Positions 34,916-43,806 of a stretch of 64,000 nt of DNA are shown piece by piece. The position numbers and the translations under genes were made by a program. Every line of letters begins with the position of its first letter. Position 1 is the stretch's first letter. The stretch is from Planctomycetales bacterium (GTDB lineage: Bacteria > Planctomycetota > Planctomycetia > Planctomycetales > Planctomycetaceae), in the NCBI GenBank assembly GCA_028285345.1, contig JANQPT010000014.1:496001-560000 (forward strand). The letters run 5' to 3'. A model generated the notes under the pieces. That model worked only from the letters and a program-made list of their open reading frames with translations. It did no database searches and was not told the origin of the DNA.

Positions 34916-36205
34916 ATGAGTAATCTGGCCCTGTTGGGCGGACCGAAAGCAGTGACTCTTCCCGAGCCGACGTGGCCGATTTGGGACGATGAGGATCGGC
35001 AGGCGGTCAACGGCGTGTTGGAGAGCGGCAATTGGTGGATGTACGCCGTTGGCGAAGCGGAACTTGGCGGCGGCGATGAGGAGCCGCAGCGGAGTCAGGT
35101 CGACCAGCTCGAACGGGAATTCGCCGCGCTGCATCATGTGAAACACGCCTTCGCCGTCACCAGCGGCTCGACGGCGCTGGAAATCTGCATGCGGGGCATC
35201 GGCCTTAAGCCGGGCGACGAGGTGATCACCACGCCGTACACGTTTATCGCGACGGCGACTTGCATCCTGCATTGCGGCGCGCTGCCGGTGTTTGTGGATG
35301 TCGACCCGGAGACTTACAACCTCGATCCGAACCGCATCGAAGAGGCGATCACCGACCGCACGCGGGCGATTCTGCCGGTCTATTTCGCGGGTGAAATTGC
35401 TGACATCGAAGCGATCATGGCGATCGCTCAAAAACACAACCTGAAAGTGGTCGAAGATTCCGCCCAGGCGCCCGGCGTCTGTCTCAGCGGCGACCGCTAC
35501 GCCGGTTCGTTCGGAGAGGCAGGCATCTTCAGCTTTCAGGCGTCCAAAACGCTTAATAGCGGCGAAGGGGGGATGATCACGACGAACTCCGACCAGATGG
35601 CGGAGATCGTCTGGAGCCTGCGGCACGTTGGACGGACCAAAGAGAGCCTGTGGTACGAGCATCACCGCATCGGCCACAACGCGCGGATGACCGAATTCAC
35701 CGCCGCTTTGCTCCGCACGCAACTCAAGAAACTACCCGCACAAAACGCCAAACGGATGGCCGGCGTCAAGCGGTTCTTCGACAAGATCGCCGGCGTAGAA
35801 GGCTTCGTTCCCGCCAAGCTGCATCCGGATGAGACCACCCGCGGCCACTATTTGGTGTTATTCAAATACGATCCCGCCGCGTGGGACGGCCTGCCGCGTG
35901 AACGGTTCCTCGAGGCGCTCACTGCCGAGGGTGTCGGCGCGATCTCCGGCTATACCTTTCCGAGCTTCGACAACCCGCTGTTCCAAAAAACCGATTTCGC
36001 CTCTCCGGCATCGGCCTACATGGTCGGCCGCGACGCGGCAATTGACTATACGAGCTTCCGCGCAAATTGCCCGGTCGCCGTCCGCGCCTGCGAGAGCGAA
36101 GCAGTCTGGATGATGCACACGCCGTTTTTGGGCGAGGCGGCGTACATTGATCAACTGGCCGACGCGGTGGTGAAGGTGCGGGAGAATTATCGGTCGTTGT
36201 TGTAG
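34916..36205 (+). CDS. DegT/DnrJ/EryC1-family aminotransferase
   Basis: A 429-residue PLP-dependent sugar or cyclitol aminotransferase. The start LALLGGPKAVTLPEPTWPIWDDED and FAVTSGSTALEICM, PYTFIATA, VVEDSAQAPG and FSFQASKTLNSGEGG (Schiff-base lysine K211) are diagnostic. The closest types act on scyllo-inosose, AHBA precursors or nucleotide-linked ketosugars. No sugar-nucleotide genes are adjacent, so the substrate is unknown. Confidence 0.9.
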   Translation: MSNLALLGGPKAVTLPEPTWPIWDDEDRQAVNGVLESGNWWMYAVGEAELGGGDEEPQRSQVDQLEREFAALHHVKHAFAVTSGSTALEICMRGIGLKPGDEVITTPYTFIATATCILHCGALPVFVDVDPETYNLDPNRIEEAITDRTRAILPVYFAGEIADIEAIMAIAQKHNLKVVEDSAQAPGVCLSGDRYAGSFGEAGIFSFQASKTLNSGEGGMITTNSDQMAEIVWSLRHVGRTKESLWYEHHRIGHNARMTEFTAALLRTQLKKLPAQNAKRMAGVKRFFDKIAGVEGFVPAKLHPDETTRGHYLVLFKYDPAAWDGLPRERFLEALTAEGVGAISGYTFPSFDNPLFQKTDFASPASAYMVGRDAAIDYTSFRANCPVAVRACESEAVWMMHTPFLGEAAYIDQLADAVVKVRENYRSLL

Positions 36206-36207
36206 GT

Positions 36208-36233
36208 CCGTAGGGCCGGTTGAACCGGCCGCC
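36208..36233. repeat. Short hairpin repeat (CCGTAGGGC family), copy 2
   Basis: CCGTAGGGC leads into GGCCGGTT (36214-36221) and AACCGGCC (36223-36230) around a single G, followed by GCC. The flanks CCGTAGGGC and GCCGCC are shared with 21381-21410, but the stem sequence differs, as in REP-like families with covarying stems. Confidence 0.6.
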
Positions 36234-36263
36234 GCTCGCAAAGTTGGTGGGTAGCCCGCGGGT

Positions 36264-36286
36264 GGCCCGGCCGAGTCGGCCGGGCC
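36264..36286 (+). terminator. Strong GC stem-loop after the DegT aminotransferase
   Basis: GGCCCGGCC (36264-36272) and GGCCGGGCC (36278-36286) form a perfect 9-bp stem with a GAGTC loop. No T run follows, so it may be a transcript-stabilising or REP-like structure rather than a true terminator. Confidence 0.55.
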
Positions 36287-36485
36287 GCGCAGCGACAAGA
36301 AGTTGCGCCGTGAGCGTCCGGTTTCACGAGCTGATATTCACAACATTTGGGAGCGTCGAAGGCGCGGCTTCTTGTGCCTGCGGCACGTAGCCGCTGCGCG
36401 GTCGGGCCACTCTGCGTCCAGCTTCGGGCTCACGCAATTTGCTTTGATTTTTCCAGAAAACTAGACGAATTCCGTGCCCGACTGG

Positions 36486-36533
36486 TTGACTACCTGTGTA
36501 GTCTCCTTTAAACTGGTGACTACCGTTGTAGTC
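36486..36533 (+). promoter_or_regulatory. blaI promoter with two BlaI/MecI-type operators
   Basis: Two perfect dyads, GACTAC-CTGT-GTAGTC (36488-36503) and GACTAC-CGTT-GTAGTC (36518-36533), have centres 30 bases apart (three helical turns). Between them sits a promoter: TTGACT (36486-36491), 17-base spacer, TAAACT (36509-36514). Initiation near 36521 falls in the second dyad. BlaI/MecI repressors bind such TAC...GTA dyads, so the operon probably regulates itself. Confidence 0.8.
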
Positions 36534-36545
36534 TAAAGGCTGGCC

Positions 36546-36944
36546 ATGCGAAAACAATCTGGCTCTCTGGGGCCGACTGAACTCGGAATCTTGCAGTACA
36601 TCGGCGACCACCATCCGATCCGTGTCGCTGAGGTCGCGGAGCATTTTGCGCAGACGGCGGGAAAAGCCCGCACGACGGTGCTCACGGTCATGGAGCGGCT
36701 GCGGGGCAAAGGCTTTCTGTCGCGAAAGAAAATCCGCGGCACTTGGCATTACGCCCCCAAACTTGCCAAGGGGACGTTGCTGCAAAATCTGATTCAAAGA
36801 TTCGTGGACGAATCGCTGGAAGGGTCGCTAGCTCCGTTTATGGCGTACCTGGCCGAGACGGACAGCATGAGCGATGAAGAATTCGAAAAACTGAAGTCGT
36901 TGGTCAAAGAACTCGAAACCCGACGCGAAGGAGAAGAGGCATGA
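36546..36944 (+). CDS. BlaI/MecI/CopY-family transcriptional repressor
   Basis: A 132-residue winged-helix repressor: LGPTELGILQYIGDHHPIRVAEVAEHF is the first part of the DNA-binding domain, and ARTTVLTVMERLRGKGFLSRKKIRG the recognition helix and wing. The C-terminal half (LLQNLIQRFVDESLEGSLAPFM) is the helical dimerisation region where family members are cleaved on induction. The gene is preceded by AAAGG and the two operators, and overlaps the BlaR1-like gene (ATGA). Confidence 0.94.
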   Translation: MRKQSGSLGPTELGILQYIGDHHPIRVAEVAEHFAQTAGKARTTVLTVMERLRGKGFLSRKKIRGTWHYAPKLAKGTLLQNLIQRFVDESLEGSLAPFMAYLAETDSMSDEEFEKLKSLVKELETRREGEEA

Positions 36945-38971
36945 ATCGCTTCGTCACTCTCGTGAACGACTGCGCCGCGGATTGGAGTGCCGCCATCATC
37001 TCCGCCTGTTGGCTCGGGGGCATCGCCCTTGGACTGGTCTGGCTAATATCGAGATACCTCCCCCGAATTCCCGCGACGGTTCGTTGCTGGTTGTGGCGTT
37101 TGGCGTACTTGAAACTGCTGGTCTCGCTGGTGTGGTTGACGCCCATCGAGATTCCGCTGTTGCCGCCGGTAGCGGAGCAATCTGCGGCGGAATCAGTTGA
37201 CGTCTCCGCCGCGCCGGTTCCCGCTGTTTATCAGACAGGCGAAACGACGGCGACTACGATCGCGGCGCCAAGTCTTGCCGCTGTTCCGATTTCCGCTACG
37301 CCTCAACTAGCACTTTCCGCGACCGCTTGGATGTTCTTGTTGTGGTGCATGGGTGTGATTTGTTGTTTGCTCGTCCTGTTGTGGAATTGGGGGCGAATGC
37401 TCACAACTCTCGCCCGCTGCCGACCGGTCAAAGACAGCCGTTGGAACCAGATTGCGGCCGAGTTAGCGACCAAGTTCGGTGTCACCGGTGATATCCGACT
37501 GAAGGAAATCGACTCCCCGGTCAGTCCGCATTTGGCGGGCGTGCTTCGGCCACGCATTATTTTGCCTGCGGCCGTCGTCGAGTCGGCAGGAACCACCGAA
37601 GCGCGGATGATTCTTGCACACGAATTGGCACATTGGCAGCGGCGCGATCTGCTCTGGAATTGGCTGCCCAGTCTGGCAAGCATCCTGTTTTTCTTTCACC
37701 CCGCCGTTTGGTTCGCGCGTCGGGAGTGGCAACTGGTGCAGGAAATCGCCTGCGATGAAGCCGCGATTCGGCAATCGCGTGCGCGGCCGGACGAATATGG
37801 CCATCTATTACTCACAATTTCGCGCTCCTGCCGCATCGAACAACGTCCAACGTTCCTAACGGCCGGAGTCCATCAATCTTTTCACAATTTGAGCCGGAGG
37901 ATCACTGCCATGAAGCGCCGCTCGACGCAATCGCGATCAACACTGTGGACGACAACGGTGGCTGTCTTGATCTTAGGAGTTTTGGGAATCGTGCCTTGGA
38001 AGTTGGTGGCACAAGAGGCCGCTCCAACCACGGTTGCGTCTGCAGAGGCCAACCTGCCGGCGACCGAGGCTCTTGCCTTCGCCGACAAGCCAAAAGAGGG
38101 TGATCAAAAACCGGCTAAGAAGAAACCGAAAGCATACCTGCAATTGCCCACCAACGAGGCGGCACTGCGTAAAGTTTGGAAAGGCCTGGATGATGAACAA
38201 AAGGGCGAAGTCATCCGCCGCAATCTGCACGGGCTGGTCCGGGCCGTTCACTCGTATTACGAAACGGAAGGAGTTTTGCCTCCCGCCGTGGTCCCCAACG
38301 ACGCGTTGCCGGCGGAAAAACGGCTGAGCGGGTTCGTCTTGCTGTTACCGCATTTGGACGTGATGACGTTTCCGGACAAATCGGGAAAGTCGCGAGCGAT
38401 TTTTGATCCGAAATTCGCCGCCAAAGCCAAAGAAATCTTCAAATCGATGGACCTCAAAAAGGCGTGGGACGATCCGCAAAACCTTCCGGCCGCCAAAATG
38501 ATCATGCCTGCGCTTCTCGCGCCGGGCGGCGCAGCGTTTCGTAACAAACAGGGTTATGCCGTTTCGCATTACGCATTTGTGCGGGGCGCCAACGGCAAAG
38601 ATGACGGCGCTTTCACCGACAAAGAGGACCTGACGATCATCGGCGGCAAAGACATCATCGACGACGGCACAGTCAACACGTTTGCGCTGGGACAGGTCAA
38701 AAGCGACTTAGGTCCCTGGACCGCGGCGGGAAACGCGACGGCGCGGTACGTGTATCATTATTCGGACGATTTCGATCAACCGACTTTTGGCAGCGAGTAT
38801 GACGGCGCTTGCTACTTTGCGAATGGCGATAGCTATGCTTACCTTCTGGATGTGGACAACATCTCAGCAGAGATTCTCCACGCGCTGGCGACTCGCTCGG
38901 GCGGCGAGATCATCTACGATGATGAATTGAAGCAGTACCGCTTTCTCAATGCCGCCGAATGGAAGAAGTAG
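36941..38971 (+). CDS. BlaR1/MecR1-like M56 metallopeptidase with DUF1559-like C-terminal domain
   Basis: A 676-residue membrane protein. Membrane segments lie near 15-38, 50-70 and 128-150. The M56 peptidase domain has the zinc motif HELAHW at 227-232, followed by FFFHPAVWFARREWQLVQEIACDEAAI, the third ligand region. A membrane segment (about 330-352) leads to an extracytoplasmic domain (about 395-676) that resembles the DUF1559 core (RNLHGLVRAVHSYYETEGVLPPAVV, LSGFVLLLPHLD) instead of the penicillin-binding sensor of BlaR1. It probably senses an envelope signal and cleaves BlaI. No beta-lactamase gene is nearby. Confidence 0.88.
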   Translation: MNRFVTLVNDCAADWSAAIISACWLGGIALGLVWLISRYLPRIPATVRCWLWRLAYLKLLVSLVWLTPIEIPLLPPVAEQSAAESVDVSAAPVPAVYQTGETTATTIAAPSLAAVPISATPQLALSATAWMFLLWCMGVICCLLVLLWNWGRMLTTLARCRPVKDSRWNQIAAELATKFGVTGDIRLKEIDSPVSPHLAGVLRPRIILPAAVVESAGTTEARMILAHELAHWQRRDLLWNWLPSLASILFFFHPAVWFARREWQLVQEIACDEAAIRQSRARPDEYGHLLLTISRSCRIEQRPTFLTAGVHQSFHNLSRRITAMKRRSTQSRSTLWTTTVAVLILGVLGIVPWKLVAQEAAPTTVASAEANLPATEALAFADKPKEGDQKPAKKKPKAYLQLPTNEAALRKVWKGLDDEQKGEVIRRNLHGLVRAVHSYYETEGVLPPAVVPNDALPAEKRLSGFVLLLPHLDVMTFPDKSGKSRAIFDPKFAAKAKEIFKSMDLKKAWDDPQNLPAAKMIMPALLAPGGAAFRNKQGYAVSHYAFVRGANGKDDGAFTDKEDLTIIGGKDIIDDGTVNTFALGQVKSDLGPWTAAGNATARYVYHYSDDFDQPTFGSEYDGACYFANGDSYAYLLDVDNISAEILHALATRSGGEIIYDDELKQYRFLNAAEWKK

Positions 38972-39052
38972 GGCGATGGAGGCGGGGCAGAAGGAGTCGG
39001 CAGTATGGCGTGTGTGATCAACTGAGAATGTTCGCCTCGGCGCGCCGCTTCC

Positions 39053-39235
39053 TTACGTCTGCCGCGCTTCCCCCCTCAAACGCCAGGTCGCGTTCGATCT
39101 GAACTGGCGGCGTTTTTTTCCTTCGTTTGTCGTGTGAGTTCGTCGACGACGCCAAGCCAACAATCGGGCTTGGAAGACGTGCTGAGAGGCCCAAGCCCGG
39201 CCGTCTGCTTGATGCGACAAACGGTATCGTTTCAT
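39053..39235 (-). pseudogene. ParE-like toxin remnant
   Basis: The frame starts ATG at 39235, overlapping the antitoxin stop (ATGA). Its first 11 residues, MKRYRLSHQAD, match the start of ParE toxins. After that the sequence (GRAWASQHVFQARLL..., very arginine-rich) no longer resembles the family and runs into the terminator of the opposite operon. It looks like a toxin gene truncated by deletion. Confidence 0.55.
39081..39119 (+). terminator. Rho-independent terminator after the BlaR1-like gene
   Basis: CGCCAG (39081-39086) pairs with CTGGCG (39104-39109); a run of seven T (39113-39119) follows. It lies 110 bases after the blaR1-like stop and inside the ParE-like remnant on the other strand. 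Confidence 0.7.
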
Positions 39236-39498
39236 TTGGCTTCCGGGGCTGTCTGGGAGTGCTGCCCGACGTCCTGTTTGAGCTGTCCGAGACGCAGTTT
39301 CAAACTCTCGTCGTCGTACTCATGAAACTCGCCGCTATCTAATTGCCTCCGGCCATTGTCGATCGCTTCCAAAGTCGAGACCTGCTGCTTCAGGAGGTCC
39401 ACGTCGGCGTCAAGCGCCTCGTCGCGACTGTTGGAGTTTCCTGCGGCGACTAGGTCGGCGATGAATCGTTCATTTTCCGGCGATAATTCAGTACTCAT
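39232..39498 (-). CDS. ParD-like antitoxin, apparently orphan
   Basis: An 88-residue protein. The beginning STELSPENERFIADLVAAGNSNSRDEALDADVDLLKQQ is a ParD-type ribbon-helix-helix domain, which binds its own promoter as a dimer. The acidic C-terminus is the toxin-binding tail. The toxin gene that should follow appears to be a remnant. Confidence 0.8.
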   Translation of the reverse strand: MSTELSPENERFIADLVAAGNSNSRDEALDADVDLLKQQVSTLEAIDNGRRQLDSGEFHEYDDESLKLRLGQLKQDVGQHSQTAPEAK

Positions 39499-39611
39499 AA
39501 GACATGCTTCTGTTTGCTGTTTAGTCTAACATGGGAGAATTCAACGGCCAATAAGTTTCACCCACTGAGTCGGACTTCCATTCCTGAGCGTTCGAGAAAA
39601 GAGAGCTGACT

Positions 39612-41564
39612 ATGATTTCTAAAACGAGCATCGGCACCACGATTCGCTGTCTGCCCATTCTTATTTCTTGTGTACTGGCCATCGACGTCGCCGCGGCGGA
39701 AAAGGCGAAGTCTCGGCCAAAGCTAAGCGCCCGGCACGTCGGCGAGTACGGGGGTGTGCCGTGGGTCGAGACCGGCGCGACGATTGTCCCCGGCTCGCGC
39801 GAGGACCGTGTGCGGGACCTCAACTTCGCTGTGGCGTCGGTCAATCTCAAGGATGACATGTCCGACGCATTCCTGGAGTCTTGGGCCAACCGCGCCCGTT
39901 GGGCGCGGGAGCAAAACAAAGCGTTCCTGCCCCGCGTCTATTTCTGGGACGGCAACGACCGGTTCAAGGGGCCGCTGCGCGATATTGAAGTCTATTGGAA
40001 AAGACTCGACACGTTTCTGGCGGCGATGGACCTCGACGACTTTACGGGCATCGTGCTGGCGGAGGAGAATATCGACTATTTGGGGCGGGCGGCGGTGCTG
40101 CGAGAACTGTATCGCCGCGTGAAGGAAAAGTATGACGTGGCCGTCTGGCAATGGTGGTCGCCGATGCGGTCGGTCCCTTCGACGGGGGGCTGGATTCCGG
40201 CCGACGGCTGGGTGATCGACCTCTACTTTATGGGTCAACCAGAGTTTCGACGGATGGTCCGCAAGTACCTGATCTCCGGCAAGCCGCTAGTCGTCATGCC
40301 CTGGGCGGCGCAGATGGACCTCAACGGAAAAATGACCGACAGCCAGTGGACCGCCAACCGGGCGCAGTTGGAGACGGCCGTCGAATTCAATCTGCCGGCC
40401 GCCTTCTTTTGGATTTATGGCACGAGCGCCAATTTCGGCGGCAATCGCGGCGAACCGCAAACGGAGATCGACCGCGTCAATCACATGGTGTGGGACTATA
40501 TCGACCGCGTCCGTAAACTTCCGGCCGATTATGACGGACTCCCCTCCGCCGATCTGGCTGTGGGAGATATCCACGAAATCGGGCCGACGGAAGGAGACCG
40601 GCTGGTCTATTCGGATGCGTTTTCCGTCGAGAAGTGCGTCGACGATGCGACAATGACCGGGTTTCGCGATTTTGTGCTCGACGGCAACACGCTCGCCGCC
40701 CGCGGCTATCGCGGTCGCGCGGTTGATTGCTCTTTGGAGTATCGTTTCCGAGGTGAGTTGCAGGCGTCTCACCCGCAGGTGGGACTCGACGTGACGATCA
40801 ATCCGCAACTGGAAGGAAAAGTTGAACTAGCAATATCGACTGACGGGAGAAACTGGCTGACGGCAAATTCAATGCAACAAACCGGATCGAAAGGTTTACA
40901 GCTTACATCAGCCGGCAAGAGCGAGTTTTCGGAACTGCGGGATTTTCGCGTCCGAATTCGCATCACCGGCAAATCGGCCGACGACGAACAACCTGCAGTG
41001 CGGATCGACAACCTGAGAATTGAGGCCGGTCTGGCAGCCCCGGAGGAGCGGACCGTCCGACTCACGCCGATCGGCGACAGCGGCAAGCAGTTGGAATTTC
41101 GCGAGCAGTTTTTATCGCAGAAATACCGCTGGCTAGCCCAATTGACGAACGAGCCGCAGATCGAATGGTCCAAGGGACAAATCGGCGTACGGATGCGGCC
41201 TGGCGGGTCGGCAGGGGTCGTTGTTTGGAAAGTGTCACACCCCCAGCCGCTGCGAAACATCCGCGTGCAACTTGCGGGGCGGGCCAATTCGATCCATTTA
41301 GGGACGTTTCACTATTTCGACATCTCAACCGACGCAAAGACCTGGCGGCACGAAGTGAACACAGCCGGCAAGCCGGGTGATGCAAACGGCTGGGTTCGAG
41401 AGAATCTCACGATCAACACCAGTGACGATCCGGAATTCCAAGGAGTGCGAGAATTCTACGTGCGGCTGCGAATGAACGCCGTCAGCTACAAAGAAGAACA
41501 TCGCTACCTGTCCGGCGTGGTGAGTCAGTTGCTAATCAACTGTGAAGCGGCTGATCGGGAATGA
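39612..41564 (+). CDS. Large secreted protein with barrel-like and beta-sandwich domains
   Basis: A 650-residue protein with a signal peptide ending IDVAAAE. Residues 45-300 look like a TIM-barrel glycosidase-like domain (ATIVPGSREDRVRDLNFAVASVN, then FTGIVLAEENIDYLGR, ADGWVIDLYFMGQPEFRRMV, PAAFFWIYGTSANFGGNRG); two acidic residues in LAEENID are candidate catalysts. Two beta-sandwich modules follow (about 330-480 and 490-645). I do not recognise a named family. A substrate in the cell envelope or in algal polysaccharide would fit the organism's usual lifestyle, but this is not shown. Confidence 0.75.
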   Translation: MISKTSIGTTIRCLPILISCVLAIDVAAAEKAKSRPKLSARHVGEYGGVPWVETGATIVPGSREDRVRDLNFAVASVNLKDDMSDAFLESWANRARWAREQNKAFLPRVYFWDGNDRFKGPLRDIEVYWKRLDTFLAAMDLDDFTGIVLAEENIDYLGRAAVLRELYRRVKEKYDVAVWQWWSPMRSVPSTGGWIPADGWVIDLYFMGQPEFRRMVRKYLISGKPLVVMPWAAQMDLNGKMTDSQWTANRAQLETAVEFNLPAAFFWIYGTSANFGGNRGEPQTEIDRVNHMVWDYIDRVRKLPADYDGLPSADLAVGDIHEIGPTEGDRLVYSDAFSVEKCVDDATMTGFRDFVLDGNTLAARGYRGRAVDCSLEYRFRGELQASHPQVGLDVTINPQLEGKVELAISTDGRNWLTANSMQQTGSKGLQLTSAGKSEFSELRDFRVRIRITGKSADDEQPAVRIDNLRIEAGLAAPEERTVRLTPIGDSGKQLEFREQFLSQKYRWLAQLTNEPQIEWSKGQIGVRMRPGGSAGVVVWKVSHPQPLRNIRVQLAGRANSIHLGTFHYFDISTDAKTWRHEVNTAGKPGDANGWVRENLTINTSDDPEFQGVREFYVRLRMNAVSYKEEHRYLSGVVSQLLINCEAADRE

Positions 41565-41695
41565 CGTTTGTGACCCACTCCAACAATAAAGATCGTGGTG
41601 GGTGTGACAGGCGTCGCCATTCTCAAGAACGTGTCAAATCAGCCCGACGATGAACGCAAAACTCTGGCGTTCAGCGGAGAGAGACCCCTGATCTG

Positions 41696-43423
41696 CTACG
41701 CCACGAGCCAATACCAGATCGCGGCTGCCGCGCCACCCGCGATGAGGCTGGCGGCGATGGCGAACCAGGAGATCTGACGTTTCGGCCGGGGGACGCGGAC
41801 GTACTCAAAGCGGAAGCGGTGCAGCTGGCCGATCGTGAACTGATCGTGAGGCTTGAGTGCCTGCGAAGTGGTTTCGTGTCCGTTGATCTGAATGCCGTTC
41901 TTGCTGCCCAGATCGGTCACGACCCACGCCTCGCCGTCGAAGCGAAACTCGCAATGATGCCCCGAGATGCCGGTGCCGGAAATGGGGATGTCACAGTCTC
42001 GATTGCGGCCGACGATCATTTGGGTGCGCGTCAGGTGAATCGTAGGGCCGCCGTCCAGTGACACCAGTTGCGCCGGGCGCGACGCTGCCGGCGAACGCTG
42101 TGAGGTACTGATCGTGCTCGTTTCCAGGGCCGGTTTTTCGTCATCGCCCATGGATTCGAGGGGGTCGGCTAGAGAGATCGAGGAGCGTCGCGGGCGGGTC
42201 TCACCCGGCACGCCGGTGTCCACTGCTGCTTGAAGCTGTTTGCTGGAGGAGTCAAGCATCCGCCGGCGTGCCGCGGAACTGGCAGAACTCGCTTCCGCAT
42301 CAAGCTGGCGACGCGCCTTGTAGGCCGTGACGCGGCGTTGTGCGTCTTTGCAGCGACTGACCAACACTTCGGCGAAGTCGAACGGGACGAGATTGCGCTT
42401 CGCAAACGGTTCCAGAGCCGCCTGCACTTCAGAGGCGGACTGAAATCGGTCGTCGGGATTCTTGGCCATCATCTTTTCGATCGCGGCCGCCACCTGGCGC
42501 GGGAGCGAGGGTACCAGTTCCTGAATCGGCCGCGGCGTCTTCGTCAGATGAGCGCGAATCTTGTCCGGCGTCGTTTGCAATGGGAAGGGGACCTTGCCGC
42601 TGAGCAGATAATACAGCGTGCAGCCCAAGCTATAGATGTCGGCCCGGGGATCGACCGAAAAACTCTCTCGGGCCTGTTCGGGCGGGATGAAATCGTCGGT
42701 GCCCAGACAGTCGTGGCCGAAAATCATCGCCAGCGAGAACTCATCCTCGTCGTCCCGGATCAGGGCCAGTCCGAAGTCCAGAATCTTCAGACATCCCGAT
42801 TTGTCGACCAGCAGGTTGGCCGGTTTGATGTCGCGATGCACCAAGCCTCGATCATGGGAGTGTTGCAAGCCGGCGGCGGTTTGGCAGACAAAATCGCATG
42901 CCTGCTGATAATCGATGGGGCCTCTCAACTCCGCCAGTTCTTGGAGGCTGATGCCTTCGACATACTCTGTGACCAAGAAATCGACATCGCCGGTATGTTC
43001 GGCTTTGTAGGCATGCACAATGTGGGGATGGTCGAGTCGGCTTCCGGCCCGGACTTCCAGCTTCATCCGAGCCTGCATATCGGCAATGTGCTGATGATGT
43101 TCTGAAAGGATCTTAAGAGCCACCACACGGCCGGTCTCGAGGTCCTCGGCCGTATAAACCCAGCCCATGCCGCCCACACCGAGGATCTCCAACACCTTGT
43201 AGTTGCCCACAAAGAAGCCGCGGTACCGGCCCTGCATCAATCGATCGGCTTGAAACCGCGAAAGCACGCCCTGGAGCACCAAGGTCTTGGCCGCCTCGTA
43301 ACCGGAGGGCATTTCCTGAAGACGGAATTTCCTCACCGCCGCCTCAAATTGTTCAGGAGGCAACAATTCGCTCTTTTCGAGCAGTTCCAGGAACGAGTTT
43401 GTAAGAAGTTGCGAAGGCATCAC
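41696..43423 (-). CDS. Ser/Thr protein kinase with FHA domain
   Basis: A 575-residue planctomycete-type kinase. An N-terminal helical domain (1-70) with LQEMPSGYEAAKTLVLQGVLSRFQADRLMQG precedes the kinase domain (75-340): GVGGMGWVY, lysine in VALKIL (104), HRDIKPAN at 196-203 and DFGLA at 216-220. An arginine- and serine-rich linker follows, then a phosphothreonine-binding FHA domain (about 455-545; IVGRNRDCDIPISGTGISGHHCEF) and a final membrane segment. A kinase and FHA on one chain suggest self-regulation or binding of phosphorylated partners. The activation-segment end is DDFIPPEQ rather than APE, common in this phylum. Confidence 0.92.
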   Translation of the reverse strand: MMPSQLLTNSFLELLEKSELLPPEQFEAAVRKFRLQEMPSGYEAAKTLVLQGVLSRFQADRLMQGRYRGFFVGNYKVLEILGVGGMGWVYTAEDLETGRVVALKILSEHHQHIADMQARMKLEVRAGSRLDHPHIVHAYKAEHTGDVDFLVTEYVEGISLQELAELRGPIDYQQACDFVCQTAAGLQHSHDRGLVHRDIKPANLLVDKSGCLKILDFGLALIRDDEDEFSLAMIFGHDCLGTDDFIPPEQARESFSVDPRADIYSLGCTLYYLLSGKVPFPLQTTPDKIRAHLTKTPRPIQELVPSLPRQVAAAIEKMMAKNPDDRFQSASEVQAALEPFAKRNLVPFDFAEVLVSRCKDAQRRVTAYKARRQLDAEASSASSAARRRMLDSSSKQLQAAVDTGVPGETRPRRSSISLADPLESMGDDEKPALETSTISTSQRSPAASRPAQLVSLDGGPTIHLTRTQMIVGRNRDCDIPISGTGISGHHCEFRFDGEAWVVTDLGSKNGIQINGHETTSQALKPHDQFTIGQLHRFRFEYVRVPRPKRQISWFAIAASLIAGGAAAAIWYWLVA

Positions 43424-43806
43424 GCAGCCTGACGGTCAAGAAATCCCCCCATATATTACACAGCAGGCCGGATCAAATGCGAGCAGAATTCCTTCCGGAA
43501 TGTCCCTATGCGGGAAGACCATTAGAGTTGGGCTGAGGGACGCGTAGCAGCGGAACAACCGTGTGCTCCCGCACAAGACGAACTTCGTAAATCGCACTAT
43601 TTGATTGGGTTTCTTGACTTTGCAGAGGTCGCCCTGTCGACTGCAGCACGGAGTCGTTTGGCGACGAACAGGCGGCTCGTTATAATGGAGCCCAATGTCG
43701 CAAAATCACATCATGTCACGGTCTCGGTCCTGTTCCGGGTTTTTCAGCGGACCTGAAAAAACCCTGACAGAGAGCCTGATCGGATCTCTTTCACAGGAGA
43801 GGACCG
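43424..43806. other. Divergent intergenic region with promoter and structured leader
   Basis: About 380 bases. It holds the operon promoter (43658-43686) and two leader hairpins (43737-43764 and 43782-43821). Nothing else is recognisable between 43424 and 43650. Confidence 0.6.
43658..43686 (+). promoter_or_regulatory. Strong promoter of the glucosylglycerate-type operon
   Basis: TTGGCG (43658-43663), 17-base spacer, perfect TATAAT (43681-43686). Predicted initiation near 43693 gives a leader of about 114 bases. Confidence 0.6.

Larger units (their letters stand above)
36206..36545. other. Intergenic region with hairpins and blaI control sites
   Basis: 340 bases. It holds hairpin-repeat copy 2 (36208-36233), a strong terminator-like stem (36264-36286) and the blaI promoter with two operators. 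The stretch 36290-36480 has no recognisable feature. Confidence 0.6.

Noticed and set aside
42230-43105. Plus-strand 291-codon frame
   Set aside because: Shadow of the Ser/Thr kinase, which has all kinase motifs on the minus strand.
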